Assembly: GCA_015680685.1 (NCBI GenBank) | Contig: MNCI01036156.1 | Coordinates: 9,766-73,765, forward strand | Length of the DNA stretch: 64,000 nt | DNA from: Gnetum montanum | Lineage: Eukaryota > Streptophyta > Gnetopsida > Gnetales > Gnetaceae | Direction: 5' to 3' | Program-made: the position numbers and the translations under genes | In this document: one piece after another, positions 44,824 to 57,399 of the stretch | Numbering within the stretch: position 1 is the stretch's first letter | Layout: each line of letters begins with the position of its first letter | Notes under the pieces: generated by a model | What the model was told of the DNA's origin: nothing | The model's database searches: none | Seen by the model: only the letters and a program-made list of their open reading frames with translations

Positions 44824-47800
44824 GATATTATTAAAGCCAATCCTCATTGTGGTCGAGCTCGTTGGCATCCTTTGTTATATGAGTGAGACCATGCTAAACA
44901 CGTCCACATAGCACACATAGTTGGATCACATGGTGGTATGGTTCCAACTAGGAGCACCTAAGTTCCTAGTATTCCTACTCCAATACTTCAATGTGATGAT
45001 GTGATCACACTTAGCAATGAATGTTACTAGTGTCATCACAGAAACATTACTTCTTGTGGCAAATTGTGGCATTCTAAGATTCATGTTTGATGATCCCACT
45101 ATAGGTGATAGCAAAGCAGGAGGTTCAGGCTAAGGCCTTAGGGACGTTAGGCCTTTGTCCAAGACTTGGTAGATACTAGAGTTTAATTTCTATATTAAGA
45201 GAAACACTTTCTTTATTTCCTGGTGTGTGCATATCCTATTCTAGAACTCACCTAGGATAGTGTACTATGCAAGTGGATGAGTGTTCCTATGATTTTGCAT
45301 TATTCATTTGGCTATTAGCTCATACGAAAGTGCTAACTGCTCATGTTTATTTCCAGGTTTAATATTAGTGAGCATTACCTACATGATGAGGAGGGGGCCC
45401 TAAACCTAACCCACACTACCCTGTAGGAATTTTTGATCTACAAAGGCATTCGTGTAAGGATGATCGGGCAAATTGGATCCAACTTGTTGGAGTACCCTCA
45501 TTGATATCCAAAGGCCTATGAGAGATGTCGAATCCATGGCTAGTTGGATGCAAAGTGGGTGGATAGTGTGCCTACCATCGAGGAGGCATCAGTCCCACCA
45601 CTAGCATCATGCACACCTTTTGTCCCATGTAAGCAGTTTATTACTTTTACTCTCATGTGTTTGCTACTTTTCCCCTTTTCTCATGATGCTAACATTGTTT
45701 TCTTTGCCTATATTGCAACTACTGTCACTTCAAGAGAGTTCATAGTAGTAGCCATGGGCTATACTAAGGCCACCCTCATTATGAAGTATGGGGATGTTCA
45801 GAGTGCACAACATTGCTTGTGCCACGAGGCCCCTGCAGAGTTGACTAGTAGGCTCATATAGGTTGGGTTGATGGACCTTTTCTTGGCCCTTAACCTAGGC
45901 ATGCCAGTGGTTGAAATGGTCACTATTATCAATTCCTTCAATGAAGACACTCATCACTTTGTCACATGGGTACATGGTGTGAGGGTGGTCATGGTTCTTA
46001 CTAATGACTTCTTTGTGGACCTCTTTGGCCTCCCCTCTAATGGTTTGTTGATCACTAATAAGACCAATAGAGAGGTGGACCATGGAGGTGATATCGAGAA
46101 GCAGCTAGGTACTTCCTAATCTCACAAAGACATACTCATCAAGAACATATAGATGCCTATGGTCTATGAACTTTACCCTCTCTTCTATGCCCACATGTTT
46201 TTGATCTACTCTCCTAAGGAAAAACCCTTAGGATGGAGTAGGCTCAAGTAATGAGGGATGTGCTAGAGGAGGGTACAAGGTACAACTAGGCCTCTCACCC
46301 TGCCAATAGCCTACATGCTAAGATCGTAAAGGATGCCACAACCTCTAAGTAAGGTCACATGTGCACTTCACATTCTTCTCAGGATGCTTGCAAAGGTTTG
46401 TAGAGTTTTTGGTGGTTCACGAAGATAGACGATGGGTGGTGTAGAACCACACATAGCTATCAAGGCCATGGATAAACACTTTTTTTCTACCATGTGCACA
46501 CAAGACCCCCCATAGGTGATTGGTAATCCATTTTACATAATGACTAAAGGTCCTTAAGTGCGATCTCACTACTCACATGATAGTGTAGGTGAGCCTCCAC
46601 TGACTGATATTGGGAACTTGGCCAGGGGAGAGTGTTACATTGTCAAAATGGTGGGACCATCTAAGGTAAAGATTAAGAGGCCACATCTCACAAAGGAGCC
46701 TACATGGAAGCTCGAGAAGGTAGGTAGCAAGAAGATCTACCTAAAGTTCTGTGACTTGCACACAGATGTTGCAGGTTAGTATGAGTCACTAGATGCACTT
46801 CTTTCTTTTTTTACATTTATTATGTTTATGTTTTTATATATTTTTTATGCCATGCTATGTTATTTTATGTTGTTATGCTATGTGCCAATGTGCTAACTTT
46901 GACATGTATGTAAATTATTAAAATTAGGTGAGAGGGCTGCTGAAGCAATGGTAGAAGTAGTAGTACAGAAGATCCCTCCTCAAACTAAGGAGGGAGAAAC
47001 ACAAGAGGAGGAGCTGCATGAGGCTACAAAGGTCCTCCAACAGTTAGAGGAGGTGGGACTACTTCACCCCAATGGGGATAATTTTGATAGCCTCTTTGAT
47101 GGTGTGTAGCTAGGTGATCCCCTTGCTTTCACACCTAAGGGTTTGCTAGGTATGTGCTCTACCTTGCCATCTGTTATTGCTCGCTTTCTACTCTTCCATC
47201 ATTGGCTGCTTGACTATTACTAAATGTGTTATTATGTTGTAGCCATAATGGTACCTACCAGAAGTCCAACATCCACCTCTACCTACTGCATGGAGCCATG
47301 GGTAGAGGCATCTGACAAGTTCACCTGCATGGAAGGTCTAGTTGAGGACATGATGGACAACCTACAGTAGGTAGATCCCAAGCTCGGTATGCATGTGATG
47401 TTACTTTGATTATATTTCTTAAACAATTTGACACTTGGTCTGTGACTAATACTATTTTTCTTATTGTATGCCAATAGGTTCTAAGCTTTGCTGGGGTCCA
47501 AGTAGGATGGCCAGAGTGGATGCCATCCCTGAGTTTTTCCTTGAGGTGGAGCAAGTGCTCCGGTGTGTGTATAAGGTGGCAGGTAAGTATGCACTTTCAA
47601 GTCCAATAGCACTATGGGTTTGCAAGTGTACTTGCAAGTACCTATGAAAGTGGGTACATGAGCTCTAGGATAGGACAATGAGCCAAGATTCCAAGATGGG
47701 GGACCTGTACTCCAGTTTTGACTTCCTTGCAGCTTGAGCACAAGGGGACAGTACTTTGTGAATAGCCAAGATTGACTATGGCAAGTACTAGTTGGCAACA

Positions 47801-48477
47801 CAAGGTAAGAACAAGGCCACCAAAAAGATCATCGAGCAACGGTTATAGGTAGACTTACTTGCTTGAAAAAATAAAGATTGGAAAGATTATAACATAGAGG
47901 TGTAATAGTAGAGGTAGACTTAGAAGAACCACAAACACCACTACAAGAATGAGTAAGATGCATACCTTAACTAGTACAAGAAGGAGTTTGTCAAATGCCA
48001 TTACTATGATATGTTCCTTGAGAAAACAGGTAGTACATGGGGTTATAAGTTATTCACTCATCACTACGTGATGAGTCAGCCTTCAGAGAGGTAGATTACT
48101 GTGCCCTCAGGGGAGGCTTCCTCTGTTACATTTTCAATGGAACTGCTTACATGGAGTTCCATGAAAAAGGCAAGATCCTTGCAGGTATTGACCTTGGCCA
48201 AGAGGACTTGAGACAGCGATTAGAGGCCAAAATACTGCAACGCTTGGAAGAGGGCCTTGATAGATTTCCTCCAGAGACAGATGCAACACCCTCTTAGGTT
48301 CTTTGTTTTTTTTTTGTTATTTTGTGCTTTCATGTTAGTTTTGCATGTTGTGCATTTGTAAATTGATTCATTATCTTGCATTGCTTTGAATAGGCACCAA
48401 GTGATGCTACAGGTCCCAATAGAGTGGCAAAGGAAGAGGAAGAGAAGCCTCAACCCCCACCGAACCTCACTAGCTAA
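44824..48477 (+). pseudogene. Antisense multi-exon gene of element F (best-preserved copy)
   Basis: Opposite to pol. Segments with splice sites: 44824 onward after GCAATTGTAG (DIIKANPHCGRARWHPLLYE); 45357-45628 after TTTCCAG, with donor CCCAT/GTAAGC; a long exon to 46774 (REFIVVAMGYTKATLIMKYG, GLMDLFLALNLGMPVVEM, FFVDLFGLPSNGL, LEKVGSKKIYLKFCDL); 46928-47149; 47243-47386; 47478-47582; 47733 to about 48296; last exon 48394-48477 (VAKEEEEKPQPPPNLTS, then TAA). The three short middle exons are 222, 144 and 105 bases, all multiples of three, with phase-1 junctions. The protein ends in a Q/K/E-rich helical region (KIIEQRLQVDLLA-like with a stop) and an acidic tail. The middle motif recalls the plant mobile domain. 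A few stops and one frameshift near 48135 disable it. A possible earlier exon lies around 44613-44750. Function unknown. Confidence 0.75.
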
Positions 48478-48650
48478 GTAGTCTTGATGTAGCTCTACTA
48501 TTGGGCAATTTTGCATTTCTTGGCCATTTTTTTTGTACAGTCATGCCATGTATTTTGTTGATGGATTAATGAAAATGGATTATTGACAAGCTATCTTTGC
48601 TATGTGGATTGCATATGATGTAAAGTTTGGCATTTCTCTTGCTAAGTATT
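48478..48650 (+). other. 3' flank of the antisense gene, cut by element E
   Basis: Sequence after the antisense stop, with TTTTTTTTGTACAG and an ATTAATGAAAATGG stretch that could be 3' untranslated. It ends at 48650 where the 3' LTR of element E starts. The gag-protease half of element F should continue beyond the 5' end of element E, outside the window. Confidence 0.45.
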
Positions 48651-50917
48651 TGTACCGTCCAAAATCATTGGTGAGAGAGGCTGGAATGAACAAACACTGA
48701 GAGAACTACAGATGAAATAGTAAAACCCTACCTTCACCTAAGGGCAAGTTGAAAATTAATGGAGGCAGACTGTCTTGAATGGTCCACACATGAATCAAAC
48801 GAGGACTTCCTCAAACGTACGCAATTGCGATACGTTGGGTTATACATAAACAAATGCAAAACTAAACGTAAAAAAATGAAAATGAATGTAAACTTTTTAA
48901 GCGATGAAAAAAGGAAAAATGTAAATAGGAAAAATAGTGTAAACTGCAAGAATCTAGGCAATAATGCAAAATTGTTGTATTGATAAACAATTACAATGTG
49001 CACCGGTCAGAACACAGTCATGGATTGGTCGCAAGGTAGACATTTAGCCCTAATGAATGAGAATGGATGTTGGGAAGATGCAGGTTTTGGATTGCAGGTG
49101 TATAGCATCCAAGTTTGTATGAAGCCCAGCATATGAGATTGATGCCCAGATTTCCTAAGTGTGTGAGATTCCCTCTTTCCAACACTGATCTACTAGAAAA
49201 ATAGGGGATTTATAGGATCTTGGGCATGAGATTTGGATCTGGGAGAAGATCAATGGCTGTAGGGTGAGAAAAATTTAGATCAAGTGACAGGTGTGTGTGT
49301 TGACCAGATGCACGAAATGTTACAATGTATAGCATCTAGCACAACCAACTTTTATGTTGGTGTATGAAATCCATAGTGTATGACCTTGGCAAGCTAAAAG
49401 ACTTTGAAATTTACTAAATAATCATTATGTTACAATAAATAATTGTATCTCTGGCCTCCTGAAACTATGATCTGGCATGTCCTAGTGTCTTAGTGTCAGT
49501 GTCCAGCATCTGGTGTGTGATCATCGAGCATGTGAAACAAAAATGATTAATTTGAAGCAAAATTTTGATTTCTAAAGCCTATTCCAAGAGTGGATCTGGA
49601 TGCCTGAGGTCGAGAGGGTGTTGCTTGTCAAATTTGAGCTTGTTTGGAGGCTATTTTGGCTCTATTTTGGTTGGTCACGCTGTGTTCACATTGTGCAGCA
49701 TGACCAAAGTGTGATCCCAGTGTGACCAAGTATTCATGCTCTATTTTGAGCTAATTTTTGGACACTGATCCCCCTTTTTTTGATTCCTGACTACCACCTA
49801 TTCTCTAAGGTGGTCTGGGTGCTGATTTTTACTCCATTTTGTTTCTGTTTCAGGCCTATTTAGTTTGTTCATGCTATGCTTACGCTGTGCAGTGTGACCA
49901 AAGTGTGGCCCCAACATAACCAAGTTTAAATGGCATGTTTGAAGTCCAAATCATAAATTGTTGAAGCCTGTAGACATGTACAAGTGCTGTTGGTCCTTGG
50001 GGATTGTCCAAATGTTGAAGATGCTCCCTAAAACTACTTGTTTTAACCTGCTTGTATTTGGTCACGCTATGGTCAAGCTCTACAGCATGACCTTAGCATG
50101 ACTAACTAAAAATGCATTATTTGAAGCCTAAATTTGGATTTTTAGGGGCCTATGAGCAAGTAGGCTTGTTGCCTATCCTCTGTGGATGTATTCCATGATG
50201 AAAACTTGCCTAAAATTGCTTGGTTCCAACTATTTTTGGCTGGTCACACTGTGGTCATGTTGTACAGCGTGACCAAAATGTGACCCTAGTGTGAACAACT
50301 GAAAGTGTCATATTTGAGGCCCAAATTTTGATTTTCTAGCACCTGTGAACATGTACAATTGTTGCCTAGCTCTTGAGAGTCAAATTCATGTCAAAATTCT
50401 TCCTAGAGGTGCCTGAATTAAGCTTTTCTTGTTTGGTCACGCTGTGGTCATGCTGTGCAGCATGACCTCAACATGACTAACTGAGAATGACTCAAAACAT
50501 GTGATTTTGGGGTTGAATCTTAGAGTTCTTGAAGGTTGGGAGCTACAAGGGGCACTAGTTAAGCTTATGGAGGGTCTGTGTGCTTGAATCTGGGCTATTT
50601 GGACTTGATTTTGGGGCTCTAGAAGTTGGTCATGCTGTACACACACTAGTCATACGCTGGGCAACATGACCAAAGTGTGTGTGACCAAATGTGCAGTTTT
50701 TGGGCCTAAAAATTTTGATTTTTGACATCAAGACTCACTGTAATCATATGTGGGCCCCTGGGGAACCTTTCTTGTTCCATTGCTCACTCCATTGTGTGTC
50801 ATTTCATGTTGTTTTAGCGACTCTCAAGTTTGGTCACATTGTACTCATGTTGGGCAGCAACATGACTTAGCTTGATTCTTGTCTAAAAGTGCTAGGCTGA
50901 AATTTTGTGGTGTTTCA
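48651..50917 (-). mobile_element. 3' LTR of element E (Tat-like)
   Basis: On minus it starts TGAAACACCACAAAATTTCAGCC at 50917 and ends TTTTGGACGGTACA at 48651: 2267 bases with TG...CA ends. Same family as the element B LTR. TATA box at 49207-49215 (minus CTATAAATC). Between about 49470 and 50900 are some seven repeats of about 200 bases, each holding a GGTCATGCTG-TG-CAGCATGACC-type dyad (best at 50446-50467) followed by TGACC..AACATGAC. No primer site follows its 3' end, and pol lies on its 5' side, so it is the 3' LTR. Confidence 0.85.
49207..49215 (-). promoter_or_regulatory. TATA box of element E LTR
   Basis: Minus strand GATCCTATAAATCCCCTATTTTTC, near-identical to the element B site at 15246-15254. 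Confidence 0.65.
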
Positions 50918-50934
50918 TTGGTCCCTCTTGGTTG
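50918..50934 (-). other. Polypurine-like tract of element E
   Basis: Minus strand CAACCAAGAGGGACCAA abuts the LTR start. Upstream, ATTCCTCTAGGCGTCAACCA parallels ACTCCTCTAGATGTCAACAA of element F, so the priming site is homologous in both. Confidence 0.6.
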
Positions 50935-52405
50935 ACGCCTAGAGGAATCCACCTGAGAGGCATTGACAAAGAAGTACAAAACACCACAAGCAACTTAGCA
51001 TCCAGCACTATCCGTCGGGCACTTGGTCAGATGTCATCGCACCACGTTCAGAAGTACATTGGATCGAGGAATGAAATTTTGAATTCATGGAAAGAAAATT
51101 GTAACTATGGAGTTGGAGTTTGATCAAGGGATTGTTTTGTTTAATGGTGGAAGAGGAATGCTCTTGTGAATAAGTCATGTTGGTCCTTATCTATAGCCAG
51201 TATCTAGCAGACATGGGACCAAGGCATGAGATGTGCATCCTTTGGAGGAACATCCTATTTAAGAGAACCTGTTGTCACAACCAAATCCATGTGATGAGGT
51301 GGTGCATTCTTTGGAGAAACAAGACCCTTGTTGAGTGTCAAAGAGAACCTGTTGTCCAACAGCCAAAGCCACACAATGGGATGCAACATGATTATTTGAG
51401 ACATGAGTGTTTTCTTCCAAGACAAGTACCTTTCCACCTGGGGCTTGTATGGGAAGTGCCAAGGGTATTGTGATGGATTTTTCTCTTTTAGTTTTTTATT
51501 TATTTATTTTTTATTTTTATCTTTTTTTTTGTTTTTTGGACAGAGCTCTCTTTGAATGTTATACTCATGCTCATGTTCTTATATCTGTTTCATGTCTTAT
51601 GTTGTGTGTTGCAATTGTCTAGAGAGTTATAGTGTGCAGCCATGTGTTTGGAGTTTTGGGATGACTGGGATGTATCCAAGAAATGTAACTAAATAGGATA
51701 GAGAGAACATGGTAGGGAATAAGGGATGTATTAGGAATTGGAAATGTACTTGTGAATGATTTGATTAATCTGGTAACATGGATCAGGAACAATGTGGTAC
51801 TTCGTCACCGTGATGAAGTGCATCCATGTACGAATACTTCTGGGTGTCATCCTGCAAACACAACTCTAAGAAGACAAGAAAACCATGAGTGAATGAGTTA
51901 GCTTAACAATTTGAGCACGGATGCAACCAATGGGATGAAGACACCACGTGCAACTATAGGCAAACAAAATTAAGCAATAGCAATGTTGTCAGAGTCCATG
52001 TGATGAATTCATGTAGTAGGTTGATGAAGGCATGCCATTTGATTACAGTAATAGATTAGTAAGCCAATGAAGAAGTTTCCAATTTATAGTCTTGGCGGAC
52101 TGTCGTGGATTAGTTTTACATCATAACCCATTGGACGTAGCTAGTTTAGCGTTGTAGTAGACAATGTAATGCTAGTTTATAGTCGTGGTGGACTATGGGA
52201 AGGCAAGTTAGTTTATAGTCTTAGTGGACCCTATCAAATGAGAGTGTGGTAGTTTACTGTCATTCTGGATGATTTGTGGTATCAGTTTTAGGTCATGATG
52301 CCAGGGCTGCTCTATGGTATCAATTTATTGTCATGATTCCAGGATGAATCTATGGTATCAGTTTACCGTCATAATGCCAGGACGAGTGCATACCTTAGGC
52401 TTTGT
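50935..52405 (-). other. Region between integrase and 3' LTR (element E)
   Basis: Non-coding. Contains a two-copy repeat with AAGAGAACCTGTTGTC (about 51260-51360), a T-rich tract (51480-51540) and, at 52080-52390, tandem units of the type TTTATAGTCGTGGTGGACTATGG changing to TATGGTATCAGTTTACCGTC. Same arrangement as 37281-39204 in element F. Confidence 0.55.
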
Positions 52406-55400
52406 TTAGACGTAAAATGACTTGAGGTACATGTGATTTGTTGGATGAGCAAGCTCGTTACCATCCATATCAGTTAGTTTGAATGCTCCATTTTTGTATG
52501 CTTTGGTGACCAAGTAAGGCCCTTCCCAGTTGGCCGAGAATTTCTCTGAGTGTTCACGGACCGTCTTAAGGACAAGGTCACCTTCCTTGATCGGGCGCTT
52601 GCAAATGTCATGTTGATGTTGCTATCATTGTTGCTTCTGGTACCACTCGATTTGATCCAGTGTGCTTGTTCGTTCTTCCTCCACCAAGTCAAGGTCAACA
52701 ATGCATGAGTCATTGTTTTGACCTTCATTGAGGAGTCCAAAGAGTGTGATCCGCAAGGAAGGTACCTGCAACTCCAAAGGTAAAATAGCTTCTGAACCAT
52801 AAATAAGATTATACGGTGGTTTACCTGTGGATGTTTTGTGCATCGTTCGATATGCCCATAGTGTGAACTAGTTATTCATTCCATCTTCTTTTGCTCTAAT
52901 TAAGCATTTTCTTGAGCACCATGATGACCATTTTATTCATGTATTTTTCTTGACCATTTCTCTGGGGATAGTATGGTGATGAAATCAAATGTTTGATACC
53001 TAGGCTCTCACAAAAGGTTTTAGTTTCGACACTACTGAATTACGGCTCGTTATCCATGATTATGGTTATTGGAATGCCAAAAGGAGTCACAATGTTTTCA
53101 AGGATGAAGTTGCATACTTGTTTTGATGTGGTCTTCCTAAGAGAAATAGCTTCTACACATTTTGTGAAATATTTTGTGGTGGTTATAATGAAGCTATGTC
53201 CTATGGAAGATGGGGGAGTTATTGGTCCTATGATGTATAACCCCCATATCTGGAAAGGCCATGTGATTTGAGCTATATGCAACTCATTAGGGGACACATG
53301 TATGAGATTACCATTTTTTTTGATGGATGTTGCACATTTTGACTTTGGAGAAACAGTCGTACTACATGTGCGACCAATAGTAGCCTAAACGTCTAATTTT
53401 GGTTGTGATTGCCTTGGGTGCTATGTGCCCTTCACAAAGCCCTTCATGAACTTGCTCCATGATGGTTTGGCCATCGATGCTACTAACACACACTAACAAA
53501 ATGCCTTCATAGGATCTATGGCATAGCATGTCCCCTACTAGTGCATACTGCCAAGAGCATTTCCACACTGCGTCCTTCTGAGCATTCATTAGATGTTGAG
53601 GTGGTTCACCATGTAGAAGGTATTCCTTTATGTCATCATACCATTCCATGGTGTGTGTTGTGCTAACGAATTCTATGGGTAGTTCATCGAAAGTTTCAGT
53701 TATGGGCTTGCCATAACTCATTATGGAACTGGGCAATGCATTAAACATGTTAAGTGAAATGTTTAGGGCTAGTGTTGCAAGTGCATCTGCAATGGTATTG
53801 TCACTTCTGGAAACATGTTGCACATCTATGTTTGTGAATTTTTTCAACAGGTGTTTTGTCAAGTCACAGTATGGTTGTAAATGTAAAGCTTTACATGCAT
53901 ATACATCTATGACCTGATTGATAACTAATTGTGATTTGCCTCTAACTACAAGCCATGTGGTTTCTAAAGTTAGTGATACCATGAGACCTCTAAGAAGACC
54001 TTCGTACTCTGCCACATTGTTAGTACAAGGAAGGTTTAAACGTTAAGAAAAGGGTCAGATCTCCCCAAAGGGATATGTGATAACTGTTGCAACACTTCCT
54101 CCTCAGGAAGTCGATGCTCCATCAAAATTTAGGATTGCGTCATAGTTATCAAGAACTGTGTCTACTGTGTTTACGTTCTCATCAAGAAATTCTAGGTTGA
54201 TCGTCGCTTGGTCTTGTATCGATGATGCAGTCATTTGATTGACTATAGCTTAACCTTTAACTGATGATTGAACTATGTAGTGTAGGTCAAATTTAGCAAT
54301 CATTGCTTTCCATCTAGCTATCTTTCTTGGTTCATATATGTTGTTCGTGATAGCTTTGAGCATGTTGTCTTTACAAATAATATTAACTTGGTTACAGAAG
54401 AGATAATGTCACGACTTCTTTAAAGAAAAGATAAGGGCAAGGCATGACCTCTCCACATCATTGTAACATCATTTGTAGGCTACTAATGCATGGCTTAAGT
54501 AGTAAATAGGGATTTTAGTTCCATCCTCGTGTTTCTAACAAAGCATAGACACGATGGATGACTCGGATGTTGCAAGGTAGATGTAAAATGATTTATTGTT
54601 CTGTGGTGGATGAACTCTTGATAGTTAAGCTAGTTCCATGTTGATGTTCTCAAAGGCTTCTTAGCACTGTGGAGTCCATTCAAAATGGACATTCTTGCAC
54701 AATAAGTGTTGCATAGGCCTCAACTTGTCTGTCAGTTTTTTAATAAAGCGTCTAATAAACTGTAATCTACCTTGTAGACCATGAAGTTTGCTAAGGTTGC
54801 TAGGTGGTTTCAAATTTGTTATTGCCTTAACCTTATCTGTATCTACTCATATCCCTGTCTTAGATACAATGAATCCAAGAATTTTTTCTATTTTCACCCC
54901 AAAGATGCATTTCTTCAGGTTGAGTCTAAGCTCGTATTTTAGACAACATTTTAGTACCAAGTCTAGATCTTGTATGTGTTGCTCAGTTGTTTTTGATTTG
55001 ATCGCAATGTCATCTACATAGTCATTGAGTGAGTTGAACATGTAATCACTAAAGATGAATGTCATCGCTCATTGATATGTAGCCCTGGCATTCTTGAGAC
55101 CAAATGGCATCATCGTATAACAAAATGTACCTCATGGTGTCATAAAGGTTGTCATAAGTTGATGTTCGGGGTTGATCCTAATCTAGTTGTATCCTAAAAA
55201 GTCATCCATAAAGGATAACAATGCATGCCCAGTGGTGGAATCAACAAGTTGATCGATGCTAGGTAGCGGGAAGTCATCTTTTATGGTTGCAATGTTGAGG
55301 CCTTGGAAGTTAATACATAGACGAATGCTCTCGTTCTTCTTTGGGACTATAACCATGTTGGATACCCAATCAACGTAGTCCATAGCTCGAATGAAGCCAG

Positions 55401-55891
55401 CTTGATAAAGCTTCATGATCTCATTGCAAACCGCCAATGCTACTTCAAGCTTGACCTTGCGTGCTTTTTGTTTCACTGGTCTTAGTTTTGGATCAAGTAT
55501 AATGTTATGCTAGGCTATTTGAGGGTCAAGCCTCGGCATGTCAGTGTAAGACCAAGCAAATGCTTTCATATTGTCTCTTAGCACTTGAGTTATGTCACTA
55601 GCGAGTTGTGGATTTAACAGAGTACTTAGTTCTAAAATTTTAACCTTGCCATCTGACGTAGTTATGGGGACCTTGGCTAGGGGATCTTTGGTGATGTTAT
55701 CTTCTTCTAGGTCCAGAGATTTTGTCATTCCTTTAAAGCAATCTAGTGTTTCTTGGGTTGATGCCACTAAATTATCGTATGTTGGGAAGTCTAAATCAAT
55801 GGACTCTAAATTGATCTCTCATTTAATTGCTCCATGTGGTCCATCGATAGACAACGGTATGAAGAGTTTCTTGCTATCCATGTGTTTGCTC
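52406..55891 (-). pseudogene. pol of element E: RT, RNase H, second RNase H, integrase
   Basis: On minus it starts after an acceptor-like TTTAATTGGCAG (55892) with an ATG about ten bases on (MDSKKLFIPLSIDGPHG) and ends LKSFYV with the TAA at 52406-52408. RT from 55476: VKLEVALAVCNEIMKLYQAG, INFQGLNIATIKDDFPLPSI, MMPFGLKNARATYQ and the catalytic YVDD at 55020-55009. First RNase H: KSFYIYLATSESSIVSMLC (about 54590) and IPIYYLSHALVAYK. Second RNase H, the Tat hallmark: ILNFDGAST (about 54120), then NNVAEYEGLLRGLMVSLTLE and QHVSRSDNTIADALATLAL (54015-53760). Integrase: HEGLCEGHIAPKAITTKIRR (zinc-finger part), LYIIGPITPPSSIGHSFIIT and TIIMDNEP (53297-53040), then MHKTSTGKPPYNLIYGSEAI (52843) and NWEGPYLVTKAYKNGAFKL. 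The frame is mostly continuous but has in-frame stops. No gag or protease adjoins it. Confidence 0.88.
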
Positions 55892-55974
55892 CTGCCAATT
55901 AAATAGGGAGCCATGTCAGCAAGGGTGAGTTTTCTTTTTTCTTAAGAAATTGATTTTATGTTTAAATGCAACCA

Positions 55975-56115
55975 ATGGTACACCAAGGGCAGTTTACCAT
56001 TATGCCTGGATGTATCGCAGTTTAAGGCCATACCGGGGTGGGGGTAGTAGTTTAAGGCCATACTGGGCCATGGGCGGCAGTTTAAGGTCGTGCTAGGCCA
56101 TGTGTATGTACAAGA
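55975..56115 (-). repeat. GGCC/TTAAACT repeats upstream of pol (element E)
   Basis: Minus strand: three clear units, TATGGCCTTAAACTGC, TATGGCCTTAAACTAC and ACGACCTTAAACTGCC, spaced about 30 bases, each preceded by GGCC or GCCC. Same unit as after gag-protease in elements A and B. Confidence 0.7.
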
Positions 56116-57399
56116 ATTTTAAAAAAATTATATATATTTTTATTTTTAAAGTTTAAGGTTTGGGCATTGATAAAAGAAAAAGGGATCAACGTAATCAAAA
56201 TAACAAAGAATAACATTATGTATTTTACTTTATTTTTAGAAGGTTTTATAGTTTGGTGTTACCCAAAGGGGTTAGCGTAACCAAAAGTTAATATTTTTAT
56301 TTTATTTTATTATTATTACTTTTTGAATTTTTTTGAATGCTGTTAACCATGGGCCAGCGTAAGAGGAGAAGTAACATTATGTATATTTTATTTTTATTTT
56401 AAACTTTTTACTTTTAAGGTGTGGGCATTTTACCTTGGAGGTTAGCATCAAAACAATGTGGTAAAGGCAATAAAAGTAATGCTTAAACATAATAAAATAA
56501 AGGGGAATAATTAAAAAGGTTTGACCAGTAAAAGCAAAAGTCATTTCATCATTTTACAACGTGAGTATTGGAAACCAGGCAACAATGGTAGCATAAGCAA
56601 GGTATGTAGCGGACAGCCAGCATCAAAGGTAGAATCAAAGTGTGTACGATAGTGTACAGCATCACGGAGGGGAGCGTGACTAACTACTATACCCAAATCT
56701 GAAACACTTGAAGCTAGATTTGTAGCTATAGCATCCAGATCTGCAGCACACGGGGCAAAATGTTTAAAGGCAAATAGGATAACGGCAAAGGAAAGAAGGA
56801 GGCGATGCTAGTGTTAATGGAGGAAAGTGATGAGATGCTTCAACATCTTCCTTAGCCCAGGATCACTTCATGGACATGGTCTGTGCGTAGGTATGCTCCT
56901 GTTTCATGTTTTATTCACCTTTTTCTTTCCTTTGTTTTTGTTGTTGTTGTTTCCATGTGTACAATGTAAACACCCCTGTACCTTGGGCATTTACAACATG
57001 TGTAAGAAACAGTCTATTTTGGGATAATTTTTTCATGTAAATGGTATCTTCCACATGATTTTAATTCTCTTAACATGAGTAGTTAATTTCTGGACTACAT
57101 TTTTTGGGTGTATTTTATTTTTTCTATTTTGGGAAGGGCCAGGTTTTTTGCAATATTTTTTGTTTTCCTCACAATGAATTGCAGGGTTTGCGTTCCTAGT
57201 ATTAGTTGTAGTTCCAAGGCTTGTACATGAAGGTTTGAATACCTAGTTTTGAGATCATGGGTGAAAGAGAATAACGTGAATAACTATCCTTGGTTGTCTA
57301 GTGTGCATGTATGGCCCATAAATCTTGGGTATTTCTTGGCTCCATTTCATGTGAGTTCATAGATAGAATTATCATCATCGCATGTACAGGGCCTCATTC
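56116..57399. other. AT-rich spacer of element E
   Basis: A/T-runs, repeated TTTTATTTTAT tracts and a pair of similar segments around GGGTTAGCGTAACC / GGGCCAGCGTAAG (56262-56370). No convincing coding region; 56827-57027 is open but F/L-rich low complexity. Confidence 0.4.

Noticed and set aside
47283-47839. Minus-strand open frames of 63-106 codons
   Set aside because: Shadows of the plus-strand exons of the antisense gene, which have matching homologues and splice borders.
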